A stretch of 64,000 nucleotides of DNA from positions 3,233,001 through 3,297,000 of the forward strand of contig NZ_CP121110.1 of the NCBI RefSeq assembly GCF_029625315.1, read 5' to 3'. Shown in pieces: positions 17,536 to 26,363 of the stretch. The stretch is from Flavobacterium ginsengisoli. GTDB taxonomy: Bacteria; Bacteroidota; Bacteroidia; Flavobacteriales; Flavobacteriaceae. The notes beneath the pieces are model-generated. The model made no database searches, had not been told where the DNA came from, and saw only the letters and a list, made by a program, of their open reading frames with translations. Numbering within the stretch: position 1 is the first letter of the stretch; each line of letters begins with the position of its first letter. The translations under genes were made by a program, and so were the position numbers.

Positions 17536-17676
17536 ATGAAAAATAGCAAATTAACATTCAAAGATTTTCAATTAGATACAATCTCTAAAAAAGAGCAAAA
17601 AACTATTAAAGGAGGAGATGATCCAATTGATCCGAACGAACCTAAAAAAGGTGGCGGAGGAAACGGAAACAATTAA
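17536..17676 (+). CDS. Double-glycine peptide, array copy 6
   Basis: The last copy (46 residues) has the short core of copy 5 and the MKNSKLTFKD leader start. It ends 17 bases before the stop codon of the convergent TPR/AraC regulator gene. No hairpin terminator is visible in that gap, so transcripts from the array may run into the antisense strand of the regulator gene, and vice versa. Confidence 0.75.
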   Translation: MKNSKLTFKDFQLDTISKKEQKTIKGGDDPIDPNEPKKGGGGNGNN

Positions 17677-17693
17677 GAAGCCAATACTTTTAA

Positions 17694-19467
17694 CTAAATA
17701 TTATTCGCAAACTGAGCTGGAGACACTCCAGTTCTTTTGCGAAATGATTTTGCAAAAGAAACTGCATTTTTAAATCCAACACTTTCTGCAATTGCCTGTG
17801 TAGAATATTTACGATACAAATGATTCGTAATCATCTGGTTAATAACATAATTAATTTTCAACTCATTAGAATACTCACTAAAAGATTTTCCAAATCTTTT
17901 ATTTACTACATAAGACAAATAAGTCGTATTGGTCTTGATTTTTTTTGCCGCATAAGCAAGTGTAAAATCGGCATTTAGATATTCTAATTTCTCTTCTAAA
18001 GCCAATAATTTCTCTACGATTTTATTCTCTTTAGCTTCGTCAATACTCAAATTCGCATTTTCTTTTTTCAAAATAGCATCATCCGTTTCAGGAACTTCAA
18101 CTATTTTTTCGAGAGCGACATTTTCTATTTCGACTTTTTCATGTTCCTTTTTCTCCAGATTAGCTTTGAACTCTTCAATTAAAGCGTTCATTTTCTTTTG
18201 AGCTCTATTTTTGTCCCTAATATTTTTGATAAGGAAAAAGACAATTCCAATTACCAGAATTACATAAAATACCTTTAAGGCTTTGTTCCAAAATACCTCA
18301 TATTTATATTTCTCCTGAACATCAAGCATTTCTTGGCTTAAATCTGCGGTACCTAATTTATAGTTTACCTCTAATGCTTCTTCTCTTAGATTTCCTTCAT
18401 ATTTTTCATAAGAATCTAAGTATAATTTAGAGTGCTTATAAGCCAACTCTGGTTCATTTTTAATACTGTAAATTTTAGCCTGTAAATAGTTGGATCTAAA
18501 AAAGTTAATATCAACCGTTTTGTTCTTTTGGCTAATAGAGTCTACTTTCTTTAAAAAAATAAGAGCTCTATCATATTTTTTTATCGAATAATAAAGGTCT
18601 CCTAAATTAAATGCGGCAATTTTATATAGGCTTTCATTTTCAACCTGTTTGGCATAAAAAGAGATATCATAATAAATTTTCTCGGCATTGGTATAATCCT
18701 TTTTAAATACATAAATATTACCCAAACTAAGTTTAGAAGTAATCTTATTGTCGATAAATTTATCCGAAAAAGCTATACTCTTCTTATAGTAGTACTCTGC
18801 AGAATCTAGTAAATAAGTCTTTTCTCTATTTTTGGTATAATATCCTTCATAAGAATTCCCAAGATTGATATAGCTATTACTTTTTGCATTCTGAAACTGA
18901 TCTTTATCGTACAAACCTTCGTTCTTGTCCAAAAACGCTTCATTCTGTCTTAAGATCTTTATTGACAGCTGATAATTGCCAACGCTCTCATTCAATAACG
19001 CAATATTTGCTTTAAATTTTACAATTTGTACAACATCATTTATCTTAGAAGAAAGCTTAACTCCTTCCTGATAACTGCCAAGCGCTTTACCATAATTAGA
19101 TCTCTTCCAATATGTAAGTCCTCTATAGTTACATAAATAGGCGTGCAGTTTTATTTTATCAGTAGACTCAGGAATTTTATTTAAATGCTTTAAAGCTTCT
19201 GCATACATTTTTTCAGACTGGGCAAGCATTTTCTTTTAGCTGATACAAATAAGAACCTGCCCCATAAGCAAAAGTCTTATGAGCCTCATTATCAGATTTA
19301 AGGACCTGATTAACATAAATCAAACCGTCATCATAATTTCCGTTTATACTAAAACGAATTTTATCCCGTAATTCTAAGTACTTTTGTTCTGTAAGCTCTC
19401 CATTGGTCTGAGCCGTTCCATTGCAAAATATTAGTAAGAAAAAGACAAAAGAGATTATCAGCCTCAT
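17694..19467 (-). CDS. Periplasmic TPR sensor with C-terminal AraC-type DNA-binding domain, frameshifted
   Basis: The restored protein is about 590 residues: signal peptide (LIISFVFFLLIFCNGTAQ), tetratricopeptide repeats (YEGYYTKNREKTYLLDSAEY, KYDRALIFLKKVDS), one membrane helix (LKVFYVILVIGIVFFLI), a coiled coil, and a C-terminal AraC HTH domain (STQAIAESVGFKNAVSFAK). This one-component sensor type is common in flavobacteria. The frame breaks at 19222-19228 (coding AATGCTTGCCC); dropping one T joins KENA to AQSEKMYAEA. It sits tail-to-tail with the six-peptide array, which makes it a candidate regulator or receptor for it. Confidence 0.85.
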
Positions 19468-19633
19468 TTAAATTGTTTTTGGAATTCAAAAATAGTCTAT
19501 AAATTATCAATAAACTACAATTAATTTGCCAAATTCCTATTAATTTTATTTTTGCAATAAATAAATATAACATTTTAACGAGTATTTGTTATATTTATAT
19601 TATGTAAATTTGTTTGCTAAAAAATTATATAAC

Positions 19634-20815
19634 ATGAAACCAGACCTATTTCAATCTCCAGATTACTATAACTTAGATGATTTGTTAACAGAAGAACACA
19701 AATTAGTTCGTGAGTCTGCCCGTGCTTGGGTTAAAAGAGAAGTTTCTCCTATAATAGAAGAATATGCTCAAAAAGCAGAATTTCCAAAACAAATTATAAA
19801 AGGTCTTGGCGAAATTGGTGGTTTCGGTCCTTATATTCCGGTAGAATATGGAGGTGCTGGACTAGACCAGATATCTTATGGTTTGATTATGCAAGAAATC
19901 GAAAGAGGCGATTCTGGTGTAAGATCAACTTCTTCTGTACAGTCTTCTTTGGTAATGTATCCTATTTGGAAATATGGAAACGAGGAGCAACGAATGAAAT
20001 ATCTTCCAAAACTGGCAACAGGAGAATTTATTGGTTGTTTTGGTTTAACAGAACCAGATCACGGCTCTGATCCGGGAAGTATGATTACCAATTTTAAAGA
20101 TATGGGCGATCATTATCTTTTAAATGGTGCCAAAATGTGGATATCAAACGCCCCTTTTGCAGATATCGCTATCGTTTGGGCTAAAAATGAGGAAGGCCGA
20201 ATTCACGGTTTAATCGTAGAACGCGGCATGGAAGGCTTTACAACTCCAGAAACTCATAATAAATGGTCACTTCGTGCATCTGCAACAGGAGAATTAATTT
20301 TTGATAATGTAAAAGTTCCTAAAGAAAACCTTTTACCAAACAAATCTGGCTTAGGTGCTCCGCTTGGCTGTTTAGATTCTGCTCGTTATGGAATTGCTTG
20401 GGGAGCAATTGGCGCGGCAATGGATTGTTATGATACTGCTTTAAGGTATTCTAAAGAGAGAATCCAGTTCGGAAAACCAATTGGAGGAACACAATTACAA
20501 CAGAAAAAACTAGCAGAAATGATTACCGAAATCACAAAAGCACAATTATTAACTTGGCGTTTAGGTGTTTTAAGAAACGAAGGCAGAGCAACAACAGCAC
20601 AAATTTCTATGGCAAAACGCAATAACGTAAACATGGCAATTACCATTGCACGCGAAGCAAGGCAAATGCTTGGAGGTATGGGAATCACTGGAGAATACTC
20701 GATTATGCGTCATATGATGAACCTAGAAAGTGTAATCACTTATGAAGGAACTCATGACATACATTTATTGATTACTGGAATGGACGTAACCGAATTCCTG
20801 CGTTTAAATAATTGA
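19634..20815 (+). CDS. Acyl-CoA dehydrogenase, glutaryl-CoA dehydrogenase-like
   Basis: This 393-residue flavoenzyme shows EYGGAGLDQISYGLIMQEIE, the substrate/FAD signature CFGLTEPDHGSDPGSM, and the catalytic glutamate in LESVITYEGTHDIH. The overall pattern and the C-terminal YEGTHDIHLLITGMDVTE are closest to glutaryl-CoA dehydrogenases, which act in lysine and tryptophan breakdown. The start at 19634 (MKPDLFQSPDYYNLDDLL) is chosen over an upstream ATG at 19586 because the family begins here and TAAATTTG, a -7 promoter word, lies at 19605-19612. A terminator follows at 20846-20876. Confidence 0.88.
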   Translation: MKPDLFQSPDYYNLDDLLTEEHKLVRESARAWVKREVSPIIEEYAQKAEFPKQIIKGLGEIGGFGPYIPVEYGGAGLDQISYGLIMQEIERGDSGVRSTSSVQSSLVMYPIWKYGNEEQRMKYLPKLATGEFIGCFGLTEPDHGSDPGSMITNFKDMGDHYLLNGAKMWISNAPFADIAIVWAKNEEGRIHGLIVERGMEGFTTPETHNKWSLRASATGELIFDNVKVPKENLLPNKSGLGAPLGCLDSARYGIAWGAIGAAMDCYDTALRYSKERIQFGKPIGGTQLQQKKLAEMITEITKAQLLTWRLGVLRNEGRATTAQISMAKRNNVNMAITIAREARQMLGGMGITGEYSIMRHMMNLESVITYEGTHDIHLLITGMDVTEFLRLNN

Positions 20816-20845
20816 TAATTATTAAAATATATACAAAATCAATCT

Positions 20846-20876
20846 AAAAAGCTTCTTCTTGACGGAGAAGCTTTTT
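20846..20876 (+). terminator. Intrinsic terminator after acyl-CoA dehydrogenase
   Basis: AAAAAGCTTCT (20846-20856) pairs with AGAAGCTTTTT (20866-20876). The T tract overlaps TATCTTTG (20876-20883), a -7 promoter word for the DUF3050 gene, so the two signals are packed together. Confidence 0.8.
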
Positions 20877-20899
20877 ATCTTTGCATCAAAATTTTTAAA

Positions 20900-21684
20900 A
20901 TGAATATCGAAACGATAAACAAAAGCATACAATCACAAAAAGACCAACTATTAAACCATTCTTTATACAATAAGATTCAAAACATAGATGATTTACACAG
21001 CTTTCTAGAAACTCACGTTTTTGCTGTTTGGGATTTTATGTCGCTTTTAAAAGCATTACAAGCCAAACTTACTTGTACAACAACGCCGTGGTTTGCAACC
21101 AAAAATCCAGAAACTCGTTATTTAATTAATGAAATTGTTCTTGCAGAAGAAACTGACTTAACGATTGACGGAAGAAGACAAAGTCATTATGAAATGTACC
21201 TAGAAGCAATGGAAGCTTGTGGCGCTAATACAACTGGAATTTTAAGCTTTTTATCAGAAGTACACTCTCTTCAGAATATATTTGTTGCCATCAAACAAAG
21301 TTCATTGCATCCAAACGTAAAATCATTCTTAGACTTTACTTTTAGAGTTATCGAAGAAGGAAAACCACACGAAATTGTCTGCAAGCATTTACTTTCGGGA
21401 GAGAAGATTTAATTCCGAGCATGTTTACTCAGATTTTAAAAAATTTCCAAAAAAACCTTCCAGATACAGATCTAACAAAATTACTTTACTATTTTGAAAG
21501 ACATATCGAATTAGATGCCGACGAACACGGACCAATGGCAATGCAAATGATTACAGAATTGTGCGAAGAAGATGCTCAAAAATGGAAAGAAGTTGAAGAA
21601 GTTTCAATTCTTGCCCTAGAAAGACGCATTGCACTTTGGAATGCCATCGAAGAAGAAATCGTGATGAAAACCGAAATGGTTTAA
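20900..21684 (+). CDS. DUF3050 domain protein, frameshifted
   Basis: The two frames join to a protein of about 260 residues. The N-terminal part ([19 protein letters not shown]) and the C-terminal part ([16 protein letters not shown]) hold conserved His/Asp/Glu residues typical of this haem-oxygenase-like fold family. Between them the downstream frame reads [14 protein letters not shown], a DUF3050 consensus segment, directly after GCAAGCA at 21381-21387. So the break is probably at that word, with a net gain of two bases. Members may be metal-binding oxidases; the reaction is not known. Confidence 0.8.
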
Positions 21685-21752
21685 AATCCAAACCCATATA
21701 TTTAACGTAACTATTTGTTTAAAGCGACTTCACAATCTTATTTAAACAAATT

Positions 21753-22509
21753 ATGAAACCACATTTTAAACAAATAGTTACCATTATATTTTCAATATTT
21801 CTTTTGAGTTGCAACGCCGAAGAAAACTCCACTCCTACTGCTACAAATCCTCCAGTTGTAACTCCACCCAAAACACCAGAACCTCCAATTGCCAGCAAAG
21901 TAAATTATTTAGCTTTAGGTGACAGTTATACCATTGGTCAAAGCGTTTGTGCAACTTGCCGTTTTCCAGAACAACTTAAAACAAGTTTAGCCACAATGTA
22001 TTCCAGCACCGTTTCACTCAAAATAATTGCAACAACAGGCTGGACAACATCCGATTTGATTTCAGCAATCAATTCCCAAAATTTGGACTCCAATTACGAT
22101 TTGGTAACACTTTTAATTGGTGTCAACAATCAATATCAGCACAAAAATTTCTCTGTTTACGAAAAAGAATTTCCAGAATTGGTCAACAAAGCCATAATGC
22201 TTGCCAAAGGCGATAAAAAAAATGTTGTCGTTATTTCTATTCCAGACTACTCGTATACTCCATACGGACAAGCGCTTGTAGGAAATCAGAGCAACAAAAT
22301 TTCAGCAGAAATCACACAATACAATAACTTTGCAGAGAACTATTGCAACACCAATCAAATTGCTTTTGTATCGATTACAGAAATCACTCGCGAAGGACTT
22401 AATAAGCCAGATCTTGTTGCTTCAGATGGTTTGCATCCTTCAGAAGTCAGCTTATAAAATGTTTGTGGATAAAATAATGCCTAAAATCAAAATAGCACTG
22501 CAGGATTAA
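21753..22509 (+). CDS. SGNH/GDSL-type hydrolase lipoprotein, frameshifted near the end
   Basis: This is an exported lipoprotein (IFSIFLLSCNAEENS) with a Pro/Thr-rich linker and a GDSL hydrolase domain: block I LALGDSYTIGQSV with the nucleophile Ser, block III GVNNQYQ, and block V DGLHPSE with Asp/His. The first frame stops at 22457, but the other frame continues AYKMFVDKIMPKIKIALQD to 22509. Removing one base around 22447-22451 (GTCAGCT to GTCGCT) gives a 251-residue protein with a normal C-terminal helix. It is probably an esterase or acyl hydrolase acting in the periplasm. Confidence 0.8.
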
Positions 22510-22516
22510 TTAAATA

Positions 22517-22867
22517 TTAGCGGGTAATTTCGAAATCTTTGATAACCTCTGCTTCAAAATATTCAATATAATCAACTATTATAGCACGAACTTTTTCTAC
22601 ATCTTGAAGATAAACATCCAAATTAAGTAAATTATATTCTGGCCAAGTATGTATACAAATATGTGATTCTTTCAAACAGTATGAAATCGTAAAACTTTCA
22701 TTTTCAAAATCATGCACCGCCACTCCAACTTTTTCCAATTCGTGTTTTTTTAAAATGGAATTGGTAACAGCAACAAAACCTCTGCTATTGGTAAGCTTCG
22801 AAATTTCGCCGACATGTAAAGTAACCAGTTTATGCAATCCTGGCGAATAAGGAGGTAAATCCATCAA
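22517..22867 (-). CDS. S-adenosylmethionine decarboxylase-like protein
   Basis: This 116-residue protein has the SpeD signature LKESHICIHTWPEYN, where the ESH serine is the residue that becomes the pyruvoyl cofactor after self-cleavage, and a conserved cysteine upstream (SYCLKE). The family makes decarboxylated SAM for spermidine synthesis. No spermidine synthase gene is adjacent. It is convergent with the GDSL hydrolase gene. Confidence 0.82.
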   Translation of the reverse strand: MMDLPPYSPGLHKLVTLHVGEISKLTNSRGFVAVTNSILKKHELEKVGVAVHDFENESFTISYCLKESHICIHTWPEYNLLNLDVYLQDVEKVRAIIVDYIEYFEAEVIKDFEITR

Positions 22868-23181
22868 ATTATTTATATTACACAGGAGCCAAATATAGAA
22901 TATTTCTACAATAAAGTAATGTGAGAAACCGTATTTTAAAAATAACTTTTTAGGCCTATGTGTTTGTGATTTTTTCTTTTTTAAGGAGCAGAAATTTTGT
23001 TTTTCAGTACAGCTTTAGTCCCGCTATCCGCTTTATCTTTTGTGGTGAACCCCACCACAAAAGGATGCCGCTACTATCGGGGCTAGATTAGAAGTATCCG
23101 TTTTTTATAGAAAATATACCTACTTTTGTTAAAGTTGATTCTTTATGATTCAAATTCCACAAAAGCAGATTAAAAACTTCC
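22868..23181. other. Intergenic region with large hairpin element
   Basis: No gene is seen in these 314 bases. The middle is occupied by the hairpin element at 23014-23086; the rest is AT-rich and should contain the promoters of the SpeD-like gene (minus) and the isochorismatase gene (plus). Confidence 0.6.
23014..23086. repeat. GC-rich long hairpin, probable interspersed element
   Basis: CTTTTGTGGTG (23037-23047) pairs perfectly with CACCACAAAAG (23053-23063). The pairing extends imperfectly outward (CCCGCTATCCGC on the left, GCCGCTACTATCGGGG on the right). The element is markedly more GC-rich than its surroundings. I recall this type of sequence as recurrent between flavobacterial genes, but only one copy is seen here. 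Confidence 0.6.
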
Positions 23182-23724
23182 ATGAAATTAGCTCTCGAAG
23201 AATTACTAGTAATTATTGATCCTCAAAAAGATTTTACAGATCTTGACGGAGATTATGCAAAAAGACATCCAATTAGTCATATACAACGAGTTCAAAGTCA
23301 ACTAAACGATTTAATCAAAAAGCTCGATAAGAATAAATTCGTGATTATTTTTTCCAATTATCAAAAAGACCAATTTGGCCCTGGAACTTCCATGTGCATT
23401 GAAGAAACAAAAGGCCATGAAATTGATCTCGACTTTGATGATTCTTCAATCCTAATTTCAAAAACGCGAGATAGTAGTTTTTCATCTGAAAAATTTAAAA
23501 ACTTCCTAAAAGAAAATCAAATTCGCAGACTTGTTTTATGTGGCTTTTTGGCAGAATACTGCATAAAACAAACAGCACTGGACGGACTGAAAAGCGGTTA
23601 TGAAATAGTGCTCCTAAAAGAATTAATTCAAACCGGAGACGATGTCCAGCAAAGAATCGAAGAAGTTTTAGTAAATTTAGAAAATCAAGGCGCTATAATA
23701 AAATACGATCTTGATTTCGAATAA
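23182..23724 (+). CDS. Isochorismatase-family cysteine hydrolase
   Basis: This 180-residue protein has the catalytic triad pattern of the family: Asp in LVIIDPQKDF, Lys in ILISKTRDSSF, and Cys in LAEYCIKQTALDGL. Nicotinamidase-like enzymes share this layout, but the metal-binding Asp-His-His set is not obvious, so the substrate is left open. An AraC-type regulator gene starts 15 bases downstream on the same strand. Confidence 0.82.
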   Translation: MKLALEELLVIIDPQKDFTDLDGDYAKRHPISHIQRVQSQLNDLIKKLDKNKFVIIFSNYQKDQFGPGTSMCIEETKGHEIDLDFDDSSILISKTRDSSFSSEKFKNFLKENQIRRLVLCGFLAEYCIKQTALDGLKSGYEIVLLKELIQTGDDVQQRIEEVLVNLENQGAIIKYDLDFE

Positions 23725-23739
23725 ACATCGATTTTAAAC

Positions 23740-24552
23740 ATGCAAGTTTCACCTCCCAAAGAGTTATCACCTTATATTAAGCATTATCTGTTTTTAGATA
23801 ATAACGAAATTGCTGTACAAAAATTTCGCCTGTTTTCTGATGGTAATACTGGCCTTGTATTTTCTGTAAAAAGCAAACTTATTTCTGGAATTAATAAATA
23901 CGATATAAAAGAATATCTGCCCGATTCCTTTTTATACGGACAACTTAACGGTTTTAAAGATCTTTATTCTGAAAATGAAATAACGCTCATTATTGTCGTT
24001 TTTCAGCCCAACGGAATCCATCAATTATTAGGCATTCCGGCCAATGAATTTCACGATGCCATTGTTCCTGTTGAAGATGTTTTCGATGAAAAAATCAGAA
24101 CGCTTCAAGAGAGCCTGTTTCAGCAAAACAACTCAACACGCGTTCTATTGTTGAATTCTTTTTTTAAGTCCTTAATCGCAACAAAACCAGCCTCAAATCA
24201 GTTTATAATAGATCATTCTTTACACTTTATTATCAACAATAAAGGACATTTCTCTATAAAACAATTAGTTGAATACACCGGTTATACCGAAAGACATCTA
24301 GAAAGAAAATTCAAAGAATGCATTGGACTAAATCCGAAGAAATTTGGTAACGTTGTAAGACTACATCATTTTTTAAAATTATTAAAAGATAAGTCTGACA
24401 ATACCAATCTCACCACAATTTGTTACGATGCGGGATTTTCAGACCAATCACATTTAATAAAGGAATTTAAAAAACATACTGGAATCACTCCAACGGAATA
24501 TTTTTATAATACTGGAAAATTAACCAATAATCTCATAAAAAGAACATTCTAA
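23740..24552 (+). CDS. AraC family transcriptional regulator
   Basis: This 270-residue regulator has an N-terminal sensor-like domain (MQVSPPKELSPYIKHYLFLD) and a C-terminal double helix-turn-helix (SIKQLVEYTGYTERHLERKF, ICYDAGFSDQSHLIKEFKKH, TGITPTEY). It is cytoplasmic, with no signal peptide. It probably controls the isochorismatase gene before it and/or the nitrilase gene after it; this is inferred from position. Confidence 0.85.
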   Translation: MQVSPPKELSPYIKHYLFLDNNEIAVQKFRLFSDGNTGLVFSVKSKLISGINKYDIKEYLPDSFLYGQLNGFKDLYSENEITLIIVVFQPNGIHQLLGIPANEFHDAIVPVEDVFDEKIRTLQESLFQQNNSTRVLLLNSFFKSLIATKPASNQFIIDHSLHFIINNKGHFSIKQLVEYTGYTERHLERKFKECIGLNPKKFGNVVRLHHFLKLLKDKSDNTNLTTICYDAGFSDQSHLIKEFKKHTGITPTEYFYNTGKLTNNLIKRTF

Positions 24553-24623
24553 AATGTCGGTTTTGTACAATTCATAGCGTATTGATCAAACTATTTTTGA
24601 TTTAATTATTAATAGTTTACAAT

Positions 24624-25589
24624 ATGAAAAATCTAAAAACAGCCACAGCCCAGTTCGAAAATAAAAGTGGCGACAAAAACTATAACTTATCTGTAATCGA
24701 AAAACTTTCTCAGAAAGCATCTGCCGAAGGCTGCGATGTGATTTCATTTCATGAATGTTCTGTAACCGGATATACATTTGCAAGAAACTTATCAAAAGAA
24801 CAAATGCTAGACTTGGCAGAATTGATTCCGAGTGGTAAAAGCATTTTAAAATTAATCGAAATTGCCAAAAACAATAACATCGTAATATTGGCTGGACTTT
24901 TTGAAAAAGATGAAAACGACAATCTATTCAAAGCATATGTTTGTGTAGACAAAAATGGTTTAGTCGCAAAATACCGAAAACTGCATCCGTTTATAAATCC
25001 GCATTTAACATCTGGAGATCGTTATTGTATTTTTGAAATTGAGGGCTGGAAATGCGGTATTTTAATTTGTTATGATAATAATATCATAGAAAATGTTCGC
25101 GCCACAAAACTTCTAGGCGCCGATATTATATTTATGCCTCACGTAACGATGTGCACACCTTCTACCCGACCGGGCGCTGGTTTTGTTGCTCCACAGCTTT
25201 GGAAAAACCGCGAAGCAGATCCAACTTCGTTACGATTAGAATTTGACGGGATGAAAGGCCGTGATTGGTTAATGAAATGGCTTCCTGCAAGAGCTTACGA
25301 CAATGCGATTTATGCCATCTTTTCGAACCCAATTGGTATGGACGACGATCAATTAAAAAATGGTCGCTCTATGATTATTGATCCTTTTGGAGATATTCTA
25401 GCCGAATGCCGCACTTTTGATGATTCTTTTGCAATGGCACTAATTACTCCCGAAAAATGCAATCTTGCAGGAGGAAGTCGTTATATAAAAGCTAGAAGGC
25501 CAGAATTGTATAGAGATATTATTGGTCAAAATCACAAATCGGAACAAAATGTTGTTTGGTTGAACTCTGATAAAAAAAGCATAAATTAA
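24624..25589 (+). CDS. Carbon-nitrogen hydrolase (nitrilase superfamily)
   Basis: This 321-residue amidase-type enzyme has the three catalytic residues: Glu in SFHECSVTGY, Lys in AKYRKLHPF, and Cys in GILICYDNNIIENVRA. No signal peptide is seen. The substrate cannot be told from sequence. It lies 71 bases after the AraC regulator on the same strand. Confidence 0.85.
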   Translation: MKNLKTATAQFENKSGDKNYNLSVIEKLSQKASAEGCDVISFHECSVTGYTFARNLSKEQMLDLAELIPSGKSILKLIEIAKNNNIVILAGLFEKDENDNLFKAYVCVDKNGLVAKYRKLHPFINPHLTSGDRYCIFEIEGWKCGILICYDNNIIENVRATKLLGADIIFMPHVTMCTPSTRPGAGFVAPQLWKNREADPTSLRLEFDGMKGRDWLMKWLPARAYDNAIYAIFSNPIGMDDDQLKNGRSMIIDPFGDILAECRTFDDSFAMALITPEKCNLAGGSRYIKARRPELYRDIIGQNHKSEQNVVWLNSDKKSIN

Positions 25590-25662
25590 ACATTTTTCCT
25601 CTCTAAAGCTATTGAAAGATTTACCTTTGAAGATTCATTAATCGACAGAATAAAGCTTAATA

Positions 25663-26262
25663 ATGGAATTTTTTAAAACTACAAACGAAGATATCGATGC
25701 TGTTTTCGATATTTATAACAAAGCGACATCATATCAAAAAACAGTAAACAATAAAAGCTGGAGAGGTTTTGAAAAAGCATTAATAGAAAAAGAAATTGCC
25801 GAAGATCGTCATTTTATAATCAAAGAAGGAAACGAAATTGCCTGTACATTTGTACTTACTTTTGATGATTTAATTATCTGGAAAGAAGCCAGTAAAGATC
25901 CTGCAGTTTATTTACATCGTATTGCTACAAACCCGAAGTTTAGAGGACAATCTTATGTCAAAAAAATTATTGATTGGGTTAAGCAATATGCTAAAGAAAA
26001 TAATAAAGAATACATTAGACTTGATACGCACAGCGGTAACGAAAGAATAAATAAATATTATACCAGCTGTGGTTTCGAATACAAAGGAATAAGCACCATC
26101 GAATGGACAAACGAATTACCAGAACATTATAAAGAAGGTTCTTTTAGTTTGTTTGAGATTAAGCTTAAAAAAACAAACCCTTATGAAAGACTTCATAAGG
26201 GTTTGTTTTTTCTCGCAGAAAGGAAGGGATTCGAACCCTCGATACAGTTACCCATATACTAG
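25663..26262 (+). CDS. GNAT family N-acetyltransferase reading into terminator and tRNA
   Basis: Residues 1-168 form a GNAT domain (VYLHRIATNPKFRGQSYVKK is the acetyl-CoA binding region; INKYYTSCGFEYKG follows). The frame does not stop after the last domain residues (SLFEIKLKK). It continues through the terminator hairpin and into the antisense of tRNA-Ser, adding about 30 residues. The normal stop was probably just after AAGCTT, where one extra T would give TAA. So the true C-terminus is likely near 26166, and the extension is either a sequence error or a lost stop. Confidence 0.75.
   Translation: MEFFKTTNEDIDAVFDIYNKATSYQKTVNNKSWRGFEKALIEKEIAEDRHFIIKEGNEIACTFVLTFDDLIIWKEASKDPAVYLHRIATNPKFRGQSYVKKIIDWVKQYAKENNKEYIRLDTHSGNERINKYYTSCGFEYKGISTIEWTNELPEHYKEGSFSLFEIKLKKTNPYERLHKGLFFLAERKGFEPSIQLPIY
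26169..26210. terminator. Bidirectional terminator between GNAT gene and tRNA-Ser
   Basis: AAAAACAAACCCTTATGAA (26169-26187) pairs perfectly over 19 bp with TTCATAAGGGTTTGTTTTT (26192-26210). A and T tracts on both ends allow it to stop transcription from either strand. Confidence 0.9.
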
Positions 26263-26302
26263 CTTTCCAGGCTAGCTCCTTAAACCACTCGGACACCTTT
26301 CT
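26216..26302 (-). tRNA. tRNA-Ser, anticodon GGA
   Basis: On the minus strand the acceptor stem AGAAAGG pairs with CCTTTCT. The anticodon stem-loop CTAGC-CTGGAAA-GCTAG gives anticodon GGA (codons UCC/UCU), the long variable arm expected for serine is present, and the T-arm contains GGTTCGAATCC. CCA is not encoded. The terminator at 26169-26210 lies immediately downstream. Confidence 0.92.
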
Positions 26303-26363
26303 ATTTTGGTCTGCAAATAACACAAAAAAATCTGACTTTACAAAGGTAAAATCCAAGTTACTT

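Larger units (their letters stand above)
16562..17676 (+). repeat. Six tandem ~195-bp repeats, each encoding one leader peptide
   Basis: Starts at 16562, 16756, 16950, 17145, 17344 and 17536 are 192-199 bases apart. Coding parts are nearly identical, and the spacers also repeat (CCTGAATAAAC, AAACTAATCC or AAACTATCC, AAAATATAAAGTCATG), so whole gene-plus-spacer units were duplicated. Copies 5 and 6 share a two-codon deletion after Gly-Gly. Copy number could change by homologous recombination. Confidence 0.9.

Noticed and set aside
16562..17676. CRISPR-like or satellite repeat array
   Set aside because: Repeat units are about 195 bases, each with an intact start, leader-coding frame and stop, and there are no short identical repeats separated by unique spacers.
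16562..17676. Lanthipeptide or other Ser/Thr/Cys-modified precursor family
   Set aside because: The cores of copies 2-6 contain no Ser, Thr or Cys and no lanthionine synthetase gene is nearby.
19361..19573. Short minus-strand ORF upstream of the TPR/AraC regulator
   Set aside because: It overlaps the signal peptide region of the regulator in another frame and has no coding features.
22198..22204. Frameshift at TGCTTGC within the GDSL hydrolase
   Set aside because: The frame is continuous and gives a normal domain here. Similar harmless copies of the word are at 13800, 36722, 41219, 42404 and 53796.
26165..26356. Minus-strand ORF over tRNA-Ser
   Set aside because: It overlaps the tRNA and terminator entirely and has no domain.
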